Shown here: piece after piece, positions 47,501 through 56,622 of the stretch
How the letters are laid out: the number at the start of each line of letters is the position of its first letter
Position numbering within the stretch: the first letter of the stretch is position 1
Assembly: GCA_947561395.2 (NCBI GenBank)
Contig: OX387193.1
Span: 15,872,001-15,936,000, forward strand
Reading direction: 5' to 3'
DNA length: 64,000 nucleotides
Source: Buxus sempervirens
Taxonomy: Eukaryota; Streptophyta; Magnoliopsida; Buxales; Buxaceae
Position numbers and translations under genes: made by a program
The notes under the pieces: model-generated
The model's input: the letters and a program-made list of their open reading frames with translations, nothing else
What the model was told of the DNA's origin: nothing
The model's database searches: none

Positions 47501-50500
47501 ATACCCTATCCCAATGGGTAGAGCATCCCGATACGGTTCCAATGCAATTAAGTTTGCAGGGATCAGAGCTCGGATGGAAAAGATATGAGCAAAACAGTCC
47601 CATAGGCAAATCAGTCAAACTTAAAATATCTTAATTAAACTAATTAAGATAAATGAGAAATAATAAAATTGGGGGAAGTCTAATTAGGACAAAACCGTAC
47701 ATAACCTGCGGTTTTCACCAAAACCGCACGGTATGTGTGGTTACTGTTCATTTTAGGCAAAACCACTCTGAGTATGTGGTTTTGTCCCTGTTTGCTATAA
47801 AAGGCAAGTTCGGACAGTGGGACAAGGATGGCTGGTCTTGGCTATTCCTTCTCCATCTCCCCTGCACCCTGAAGCTTCGAACCCCCCTCTCCCATCTCCT
47901 TTGCCTCCCACTCCTCCCAAATCCATCCTCAAGATCTCCTAAGCTCTCCACTTCTCTTCTCCACTCCTACCAAACTTGAAGGAGGTTTTGTTGCTGCTGG
48001 AAGGGAGTCTCCCAGCATTTGGTTTTGCTTCAAAGGAGTCCCATACACTGCTCCACCACCCCCTCACCCTCACGTATCATTTATTGTAATGTTTTATACC
48101 ATATATGTGAAAGTGAGTTGTTCTATCATGTTTCTGGACTAACCTTCACTTGGAGTTGCTGTTCATGCATTATCTTGGTTATTGGTTCTTCATTCTACCA
48201 TGTAGGGAATCTCTAAGTAAGGGAGAACCCTACGTATGTTGCTGTGGAGTGTCCTTTTCTCTTATTTTTGAGCTGCATGTCTGTATTAATCTACCTATCT
48301 CTAACCTTGCATGCTCCTCCTCCCTGTTCACCTACTGTTTGGGCATGTATGAGCATGATCCCCTTCCCCCCATTAGCATATGCTTTCTGTGAATCAATAT
48401 TAGGCTCTTCAAGCCTTTCGTAGCTGCTATCCCAGCTGCTATAGGAATTCGAAACCTTCTCTAACCATTAGCCTATTAGAACTGTGCAAGCATGCTCCAC
48501 TACCCCCTTTGGCTGTAGCCGTACCCTCCATGGAACACCTAATTGTTCTAAGAAGCATGTCTCCCCCTATGTCACCAGCTGTTCCCAGCAGGTTCCCCCG
48601 CCTGTGCACTCCACTAACCCAACAGAAATACCATGCTTGCAAACCATCTCCCCCACCTTCATCCATGCCATCTCCAGCATAGTGTTGGAGCCTCTCCACT
48701 CCTTGATAGCTGTTGCCCTTATATTATTACAGCAGATTTTATTTGCTTTATTCTCTTTCTTTGTGTGGTATTTACATGAATCCTGTTCCCTTGCATGGTG
48801 TGGAAACAAGTGTGTTGAGCTTATTTGAGTGAGCATGCATTAAGTCTTTATTTGATCACATTTTCTTTTGCCTAGGTGAAGCTTGTTTGCTACTGGGTGT
48901 GTATTGAGAAACCAAGACAGGGGCTCCATGGTCCCCGTCAAGCATTGTATATAATCCAAAGGGGGAAAGGCAGCCCCATGCCTCCCCCCTTTTTCTTTGA
49001 TTTGGAAAACCCAAAAAAGAGGCCAAAGAGGGATCTTCCCCTCTCCTTGAACTACTGTGGGCTCACACAGGGGCCCACACAACTGCTGGAACACCACAAA
49101 GGGCCTAGGAAGCCAAAGCCCCAAAGAAAATTGTCTTTTGGGTTCTTCTGGGCCGAAACTGCATGCACAGAGCGATTTGGCTCAAACTGCACCATATGTG
49201 TGGTTCGAGCCAAATCGCACCTGTTCTACAGTTATGCCCAGTAAACCCACAGATTTCATGTAAATAAACAACCCCCAAACCAAATAACCAAATCCAATAA
49301 GCTGGGTTATCCTACATAACCCCAAATGGGAATTCGGCTTGACCTAAGCCCTACTTGGTATCCAATGGGCCTTCCAACGGGGCCCACATTAGACCAACAT
49401 CACTTGGATAAAAAGATAAAAATCAATTAAAATAAAAGGGACCCACACCTTTGAAGGTCCCATTTAGGATTAATAAAGTGAGCATGCTGGTGTAGGACGT
49501 AAGGGTGAGTTGAACCAAAGTTGACTCGAACCAGTGAGACACATGGGACCCGTCAACTGACGGGGCGGACCGGGGTATCTATGGACTTCCCCGGACCGTA
49601 ATCGAGACCTTAACTAGAATCTCAAGCCGCAAACCAAAGCATATATCCTTAGGGCACCTAGGTGTCTGCCTGCACCCCATCAGGCAGTGGCAACTCCAAT
49701 ACCCCCGTTCCCGCACCCTTTCATCGTGCTCGCCTCACATCGCGTGTTCACCACGACGTGCGCACAATAGTTCAATCTGTAGTAATTTGATCAGCTCATA
49801 AATGCTCAAATATGCCAATGGGATAGACTTACTATCCAGAAATTCTGGAATCATGAAGTGGTCTTGAAACTCCTGGCTACTCCGATAGCATGATCTCTGC
49901 AAGCAGACAAGAGGAATTGGAGATACTCCTCCAATGGAGAATTCTTAGTTGCCTCTGCATACAGGCTTATTCTTGGGGATCACCATGCGTGTAATGATTC
50001 ATCTTTTTTGATGTGTTGGAATTTAAAATTTTTACCTTTGATTAAGCTTTTCTTATGGAAGTGTTTCGCAGGTGGTTTGCCTACTGCAGATTTTCTGGCT
50101 CCATTGCCCATTTTCTTGGGTGATATGGTTGAAAATTTTGGGTGGTATGCTGCAATCAACTGGTCCCCAACAGTGTGTTCGGCTATGGTTTAAGTTTATA
50201 TTTGAACTGGCTAGAACAAACCATGCTATACAATCAACTGATTTTCTCTCTCAGGTGGAAATTTTTTGTTGGTCAATCTGGACTGAGAGGAACAGAGTTA
50301 TTTTTAAAGGGAAGAAACCATCTGTATTGAATGTAACAAAAGAATTTCATAAATTGCTTGAGGATGCTAAATGTTCCTCCTCTTTTTTCACAGGTTGGAA
50401 ATCGATGTAATTTGATTAGGGAGGTAGCGTGGACTACACCTGAGGAATCCTGGATAAAGCTCAATTTTGATGGAGCATATCCACGTGATCAGAATCGTGC

Positions 50501-50588
50501 AACAATTGGGGGCTTGCTGAGAAACTCAGATGGGAATTTCATAGGGGGATTTGCAATGGAGTCCTTGGACCGATTTACTTGTACCTAG
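44512..50588 (+). pseudogene. LINE ORF2: endonuclease, reverse transcriptase, zf-RVT, RNase H, interrupted
   Basis: Opens MKIFF, then a stop where tryptophan is usual, then NCHGLGQ, matching the canonical start of plant L1 endonucleases. Later endonuclease words are YGDFNAVL (44910) and SDHC (45176). RT begins near 45840 with CPGPDG, LPPGLSHTFISLIPK, DLRPISLCN, SAFVPGRDI, IDFSKAYDRLSWDFL and the catalytic box NADDVVLYG (first residue usually F). After 47370 the frame is interrupted by the LTR-like element and resumes at 49767 with a zf-RVT block (LLWKCFAGGLPTADFL) and the start of RNase H (WIKLNFDGAYPRD, 50440). The frame ends early at 50588. At least five frameshifts or stops are visible, so it is inactive. 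Confidence 0.88.
47386..49766 (+). mobile_element. LTR-like element family ABC, copy C (fossil), nested in the LINE
   Basis: The only copy with both ends visible. It starts TGTAAGCACC and ends GTGCGCACA, with a 4-of-5 target duplication (ATACT / ATAGT). LINE ORF2 stops at the left end and resumes at the right end, which sets the boundaries. It is 2381 bp and has no recognisable gag or pol, so it is a solo LTR or non-autonomous element. It is younger than the LINE. Confidence 0.78.
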
Positions 50589-50757
50589 ATTTCTAAACCT
50601 CATACATCCTTATCTTGTTAACTGTTGGATGATAGGAGGGGTGTAACTTTCATGAGACTATGAATATAAGTTGTGTCATTCCCTATCAAATATATATATA
50701 TATATATATCAAAGTTTGCTTCTGCAAGAGAATCCCTCAGATTCTGAGCCTGAGCTG

Positions 50758-51070
50758 GACCCTACATGGATAAAAAAATGGGATTAGCATCCGAAATAGG
50801 TTGATGAAAGATACTCTTCTTTAAGGAATATTCATACATAAACAAAATGAATAGAAAAAATGGCCCCATAAAAAATGCAACCAACTTTATAGAACAGCTA
50901 AGATCGATCATGGATTCCATAAATAATGCTATCCGAAAAAGGCCATACCAAAGAGTAGAAACTTTCATGTATGTTTTATATTGTGAATTTATAATTTCAA
51001 TGCGCCATAATAAACATATTATGAAGCATTTTGAGACAGGTGATTAGTAGAATACACAAAATGCAGATAC
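50758..51070. other. Upstream intron remnant of the KARI pseudogene
   Basis: No further KARI exon (the expected VIGWGSQ part) was found. AT-rich. Confidence 0.4.
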
Positions 51071-51075
51071 ATAGT

Positions 51076-51260
51076 AAGGGGTGCAACTTGGTTCGGTTTG
51101 GTCTGGGTTGAGGTCAACCCAAGAGCAAATCGAAATTATATATAATCAACCCAAAACCGAACCAAACCGAACCGAACCGAAAATAAAAACAAAACCAAAC
51201 CAAACCGAATTCCATGAAGTCAAATCAGTTCGGTTTGGTTTCGGTTAAACCGATACAACC
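51076..51260. mobile_element. Probable hAT-type MITE, CGGTTT subterminal type
   Basis: AGGGGTGCAACTTGGTTCGG on the left is answered by AACCGATACAACCCCT on the right, with dense CCGAACC words between. No 8-bp duplication was found, because the right edge runs into a CT-rich tandem duplication. Confidence 0.6.
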
Positions 51261-51274
51261 CCTCCTCCGCCCAC

Positions 51275-51315
<41 letters not shown>

Positions 51316-51365
51316 TGTTTCGGTTAAATTGATAGAACCCCCTCCCACCCCTCTCTCTCTCTCCA
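51237..51365. repeat. Tandem duplication with (CT)n
   Basis: GTTTCGGTTAAACCGATACA...CCCCTCTCTCT at 51237 recurs at 51316 as GTTTCGGTTAAATTGATAGA...CCCCTCTCTCT, a duplication of about 80 bp that includes the end of the MITE. A (CT)n run lies at about 51280-51310. Confidence 0.75.
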
Positions 51366-51488
51366 TCCAGCCTTCATCGCCCACAATAGTAACATCAGGC
51401 AAGAGTTGCTACAGCTCACAGCAACAAAACCCAACCCCTTTCTCCATCTCTCTCCTTAGTCCCTTTCCCCCTCTCCTGCTCAACACCA

Positions 51489-51511
51489 CCCCCCCCCCCC
51501 CCCCCCCCCCC
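51489..51511. repeat. Poly-C tract of 23
   Basis: An uninterrupted C run in a pyrimidine-rich stretch. Confidence 0.9.
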
Positions 51512-52234
51512 TAATTCAACCCCCACCTGCCAAAAACATAACAGATCCCCCTTCTCCCCTTACCCCATTCAACGTCCCCACATAGCAGAAACCTCATACT
51601 GATTTTAGAGTCCTTTGAATTTTAAAATATTAAAAATATAATAATATATTTCTTAAAAATTTATATTTTCAGAAATCATGTATGAATCTCTTTTCAACCA
51701 ACGTTTGAGTTTATAACTTATGGGCCAAATCGGTGGCCCTGATATGCTACACGTGACCGCATCTTATGGCCAAAGTAGGGGTGGTAAACATATGGCAAGC
51801 GATTTCATCTTCATCACATTTGACAGGTGCACATTTTGTTTTCTTAGTTGTTTATTGTGGATAGTATCAATCTTTACTTTCACACATTTCATCGAGACCA
51901 TGGGGGAGATACGTAATCGATTGCAGTAGATTTCATCCCTGTTGTAGGAGGATTTTTCATTAATTGTAGAGGGCACACGGAAAAGGTAATTTTGCTCAAA
52001 ACATTTAAAAAGCAAACAACTTTGTAACCTTTACGTATCTTTTTGCAGCCAACAACACTATGCGTATAAAAATTTAGACTTTATTATTTTCTTCAAGTGG
52101 GGCTTTTCGCCTGCTCTTTTGGATGGTTTGACACGTGGTAGCCGTTAGAATGGAATGATTACTAACCAGCAGCGACAGCTACCGTTCCCAACTCAAGCCG
52201 ACCTCATCGAGCTTGCATGTAGAGTTATCATGTG

Positions 52235-52267
<33 letters not shown>

Positions 52268-53300
52268 TAAATCAGAGTCTTAAAACCTCATATTCTCTCT
52301 CCTTCACATGGACGTTCTCTTCTTTCTCTAGTGGCTCTTTTGAGCCCCACATTAAAATAATTTATTTATAATTACTTTTCTAAAATAGATAATATTTGAT
52401 TTTTTCCTTATCTTTAACTTAGTTAATATATATCTTATGCAACCCCATAAGCCATTTTGAGTCCTACGTTAAAATAATTTATTTGTAATCAATAATTTTT
52501 TAAAATAGATAATAATTGATGATATATGGTTCTACCTTTTCAGAGTCCTTAAACCCCATAAGCCACCATAAATACCATATTAGAGAAAACACATATTAAG
52601 TAACTAATATTAGATATTGAGATAATTATTAAACAAAAATATCTCATATTAAAAACAAAAAAGTCTAATATTAATTAAATATTAAAATTATAACTATAAT
52701 TAAATTAAAATTTAAGTTTTTTTTTTTCACTTTCACATCCCTAAAATATCCTTTTTTAAAATCTTTAATTTCAAATAAGATAATAAAAAACAAAATATCT
52801 CATATTAACTAGATATTAAAAATATCTGTTATTTACAATTTTTTAGTTTTATTAATTGGAAGATAATATCAAAAGATCATAATTTAATAAATACAATTAA
52901 TATAACGTTAAGATATGTCTCTAGTAAGAATCATAATATTATTATTAAAAAAATTATTACGCTTTTAGAATCTTAATTAATATATCATATTTCTCTTAAA
53001 AAATATTATATATTAAATTCTATATTTACCAAGTTAGGATAAATATGACATATTTCAATATTTTTAGAATTTTAACTAAGGATATATCAAATTTATATGA
53101 TACTTCATGGGCCCCATGCAAACAAGATAAATGCTTTTTAAAAAAAAACGTTATTAAATAAATATAGGGAAGAAACGTCCTTGGCATATAGGAAATAAGA
53201 TAAAAGGAATAAAGATAAATATAAATATTAGGAGCAAATATATATCACTGTAGTCAATATTTAAATTATTTAATAATATATTATTTAAGAAAATATGTTT
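51512..53300. other. AT-rich stretch with small internal repeats
   Basis: (AC)n at about 52247-52266. An approximately 117-bp unit starting near 52341 (TTAAAATAATTTATTT, AAAATAGATAAT) recurs near 52458 and partly near 52543. The segment is probably the inside of a Helitron that ends at 53328. No gene was found. Confidence 0.5.
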
Positions 53301-53328
53301 CCGTTTTTAGCATGGGTAAAACAACTAG
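53301..53328 (+). mobile_element. Helitron-like 3' end
   Basis: CCGTTTTTAGCATGGG, then TAAAACAA and CTAG followed by T. The 4-bp stem CCGT / ATGG is weak. The corresponding 5' end was not found. Confidence 0.45.
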
Positions 53329-53360
53329 TTTTCTTTTATATTATAATATAAATATATCTA

Positions 53361-54132
53361 TCTATACTATGTATTAAAGTAAACTACTTCTAGCTGACGT
53401 GGCAGCTTCGGGCAGCCTCAGGTGTCCGAACCTCTAATAATTCCTCTCCCTCTCTCTCTCTATCTCACGAACCAAAATTTTAAAATCCCAAAAGGTTATC
53501 TACCGAAACTTTTTAAGAAACCTCTAATGCCAAGGATGTTTCTTTCCTAAAACATTATTGAATTTTTGGGGATTTTATCCGAAAAGTGGAATCATCAAAA
53601 TTTTAAAATCCCTAAAATGTTATCTCTCGAAAAATTTTAAGGAAACTCTAATCGGGTTTTTCTCCTAAAATGATTAGAAAGCTGATTCATCGAATATATA
53701 TAGAGCAAATTAAATCTATTCCTAAAACGGAAATTGGAATCATTGAAGATAACGATGCTACTTCTACGACACATCTGATTGAAAGTAGAATCATTATACC
53801 AATTAATTAAGATACTAATTAAATTTGAAATATAACATTCATTATAATATCAGTAAATGAAGTTATATTTATTTTTAAATGTTAGAATGAATTTATTATA
53901 ATATAATTATAATTATAATTATAATATTATCATATAATTAATTTATAATTATAATATTATAATTAATTTATAATATAATTAAATTTCTAATCTAAAATTA
54001 ATTATCTTTTGTCTATTAATTTATAATTATGTAAGTAACTAATTATTCTCCTTATCTATTAAGAATTGTGGTACGTGACATATTGAATTCAATATGCGAT
54101 AACCGTGCATCATACGGGCTACCTACTGCTAG
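53361..54132 (+). mobile_element. Probable non-autonomous Helitron
   Basis: Starts TCTATACTATGTATTAAAG after an A, and ends with the stem CCGTGCATCATACGGG followed by CTACCTACTGCTAG. The base after CTAG is G, not T, so the exact end is uncertain. The interior is AT-rich with TATAATTATAAT runs. Just beyond the end, CTAGGGAAGTGTGCCTA occurs at 54129 and again at 54205, pointing to a further, partly duplicated copy. Confidence 0.5.
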
Positions 54133-54799
54133 GGAAGTGTGCCTAATATTAATTATAATTATAATATTATAATTAATTTATAATATAAGCCAAAGGGATT
54201 ACTAGGGAAGTGTGCCTAGCTGACATGGCAGGCTTGGGAGGTTCTGGCTGACGTGGCGGGTTTGGGTAGTTCGGATGACACGTGTAATCCTAACAAAATT
54301 TGAGAACGAAATAATACAATTTCTCCTGCACTCGGAGTAGAAAACGACGCTTCGTCTTTTGCCTCTGTTGATTTGCTTTAAGAGTCTTCCTCTCCTCGTC
54401 AAAACCCCTCTTCTCTTGGCTTGAGGTGACATGTAAACGGTAAGAATTTTCCTTTTTTTTTTTTTTTCTTTCTCTCTTCAAGTATTGTCCGAAAGGCTTC
54501 CAAACCCTCCCTCTTTCCGTTCTCTTCGACGAAGGAGGCTAATCACTCCTAGCTTCCCTCTCTAGCATTCTCCTCAACGGTGACTCTTCAATAATGTATT
54601 CAGTCTCCGTCTTTTCTCGGATCCGGTGATCCGCTCATTGGAAGAGCTGAAGCAAGCACCGGAAGCACGACCGTTATTGTAGCAGCAAATGTGGATCATA
54701 CTTCTACTATTATCGTGGCAAGCTCTTTACCTCCGTTTCTCTCCCTCTCACGCAAGCCTCAACGTTGTTCTCTTCCTCTCTCTCTCAAGCCTTGATTTG
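54133..54799. other. Helitron-like debris and CT-rich stretch
   Basis: Contains the repeated GGAAGTGTGCCTA words, then a GC-richer region (54300-54790) that reads like genic DNA but matches no family I know. Confidence 0.4.
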
Positions 54800-55177
54800 T
54801 AGAGCTAGCAAAAAGTGAACCGACCCGACGGGTCAACCCGATTATAAACAGGTTGGGTTGACCCGTTTATTAATTGGGTTGGGTACGGGTTGAGGTTTTC
54901 CCAACCCGTCCGAAATCGAGTCAACCCAATTACAACCCGTCCACCCGACGGGTTACCCGATTAAAGTGTTTATAAATTTACTTAATCTCTAGGGTTTCTT
55001 TCGCTTTGTCTATTTCGTTTTGTCTTCGCCTCTCGCAGTCTTGCCCTCTTCTTCCATTTCCATTCCGCAGCTCCAGCGACCCAAGTTCATGAAAGAGTTC
55101 CCTCCTGCGCCTGCGGTATTTTCGAAAGGGAGATCATCTTCATCCTTCATCCTTCAAGACTTAGTTTAAAAGGAAAA

Positions 55178-55339
55178 ATGAAGGGACAAACTTCTGCAGA
55201 TGTTGAGGTTTGTGTGGATGCAGACACGCTGTGGGAGGTCTATGGAAGCATCAAACTAGGGAAGTCCTTCCTGTTTTGCTTCCAAACGTCGTTCAAAAGC
55301 TAGAGGTTGTGGAAGGAGATGGAGGGGTCGGAACTAGGG
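55178..55339 (+). pseudogene. Captured Bet v 1 / MLP-like gene fragment (5' part)
   Basis: Begins at ATG with MKGQTSADVEV, then TLWEVYGSIKLGK. After a one-base frame change it continues LLPNVVQKLEVVEGDGGVGT. This matches the N-terminal third of Bet v 1-fold proteins of the norcoclaurine synthase-like / major latex protein group, including the glycine-rich EGDGGVGT loop that lies over the ligand cavity. Sequence similarity stops right after GVGT, near the usual intron position of this family. The downstream two-thirds are absent. The fragment lies wholly within the hAT element and in the same direction as the HSP70 piece. It is not a working gene, but a short peptide of about 40 residues could be read from its ATG. 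Confidence 0.82.
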
Positions 55340-55795
55340 CCGGCAAAAAGATTTTGGGTTAATTGTTATATCGTGGCTTTCGCGTGATTTTCAACTGTCA
55401 AGTGAGCTTTGGCTCGATTTTTCTAAATCTTGAACTTCATTGTTCTATGATTGTTGGATCCTGCCTCTATAAGTCGTTTTCTTTGTATCACAACGGTAAT
55501 AGTTTTGCCTTAGCAAGGAATCTGCAGTGGTGGATCGTCTGTTTCTCTCCCTCTCTCTCTCTTCCCTACACTTCTATTTTGTTTTATTATTAATTTATTA
55601 TTATTGGTTTTTGAGGATGCCAAGTTACTCGATCCTTCATCTCCGGCTAGGGTTTATGTTCTATATTCTCTATATTTTGGGGGGTTAGAAATAAGAGGTT
55701 CGATTGTGTAGTTTCTCGGGTGATCTAATTTTTGTTTGTGTGCTTATCTTAGTGGCTTGCCCTTATCTTAATTGTCTCTCTGTGTTGTTTCGTAG

Positions 55796-56025
55796 ATGCG
55801 AAGCGTCTGATTGGTAGGAGATTTAGCGAAACATCTGTCCAGAGCGACATCAAGCACTGGTCCTTCAAGGTCATTGCTGGTCCTGGTGACAAGCCCATTA
55901 TTGTCAACTATAAGGGTGAAGAGAAGAGTTTCGCTGCAGAGGAAATCTCTTCAATGGTTCTTGTGAAAGATGCGTGAGATTGTAGAGGCCTGTCTCGATT
56001 CCCCAATAGAGAATGCTATTAAGTA
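55796..56025 (+). pseudogene. HSP70: Captured HSP70 fragment with its upstream splice site
   Basis: Exon sequence starts after TTTCGTAG and reads (D)[49 protein letters not shown]. After a one-base insertion it continues MREIVEA. This is the start of exon 2 of plant cytosolic HSP70 genes, which have a conserved intron within the aspartate codon before AKRLIGRRF. The CT-rich DNA before 55796 looks like that intron. Keeping the intron edge shows capture from genomic DNA, not from mRNA. The piece covers only part of the ATPase domain and ends near 56025, before the AYFNDSQRQAT segment. Confidence 0.9.
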
Positions 56026-56622
56026 AAAATTTTGTCAGAGATGGTGGTGGTACTAAACCCAGTTTCACGCATGAAGATATTGGTGTATGTGATTCAGCAG
56101 TGGTGCTTTGTGTTTGTGGTTTTGTTGCCTGTGATGGTGGTGTTTGTGTCATTGTTGAAGATGGTCACTGTAATGGTTGTTGCTTTTGGTAGTAGTAGTT
56201 TAATTTTTTTTTTTTTTTGGGTAGTGGTAGTAGTTTAATTTGATGCAATAGAATTAGTTGTGGTGGTTTAAATTGAATTTCTTGAGAAAGTTACAGAAGT
56301 ACAAGTTTGTAAAATGTACGCCCTTTTTCAAAATCCTTTGATGTATTTGGGAAAACCGAACCTATGAAAGCCCAAAGGTTTAATAATTGGAGGCCTTTAA
56401 CTTATTTATTATTTTTTTGCAGAAAAAAATAAATAAATAAAAAATAATCTGGTTGGGCGGGTTGAACCTGTTTAGTGACGGGTTGGGTTCGGTTTGGCAT
56501 TTTTGTAACCCGCCACTAATCGGGTTCAACCCGAACCGACCCGATTAACTTTAACCCGATTATGACCCGAACCAAACCCTGCCCGTTGCTGGCTCTATTG
56601 ATTTGTATCTTCACTCGCCGAC

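Larger units (their letters stand above)
42443..50705 (+). mobile_element. Nearly full-length L1-type LINE inserted in the KARI pseudogene
   Basis: The flanking duplication ATATCAAA (42435-42442 and 50706-50713) lies in KARI coding sequence. Without the nested LTR-like element (47386-49766) the LINE is about 5.9 kb, close to the usual 6 kb of plant L1s. Order: GC-rich leader, ORF1, ORF2, a short 3' region, and a (TA)n-type tail at 50690-50705. The 5' boundary is less sure than the 3' one: an approximately 22-bp word (AACAATGGAGAACTTTAATT) at 42482 also occurs at 42333 in the KARI intron, which suggests a local duplication near the junction. Confidence 0.85.
54800..56597 (+). mobile_element. 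Pack-type non-autonomous hAT element carrying two host gene fragments
   Basis: Terminal inverted repeats TAGAGCTAGCAA and TTGCTGGCTCTA (one mismatch) are flanked by the perfect 8-bp duplication TTGATTTG (54792-54799 and 56598-56605). Subterminal arrays of GGGTTGACCCG and CAACCCG words lie at 54815-54970 and 56450-56580. Between them is not transposase but host-derived DNA: a Bet v 1/MLP-like fragment (55178-55339) and an intron-exon fragment of HSP70 (from upstream of 55796 to 56025). The total is 1798 bp. Pack-MULEs and a few Pack-hAT/CACTA elements are known. Capture from two unrelated genes in one hAT element is less usual. The perfect duplication suggests fairly recent insertion. Confidence 0.92.
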
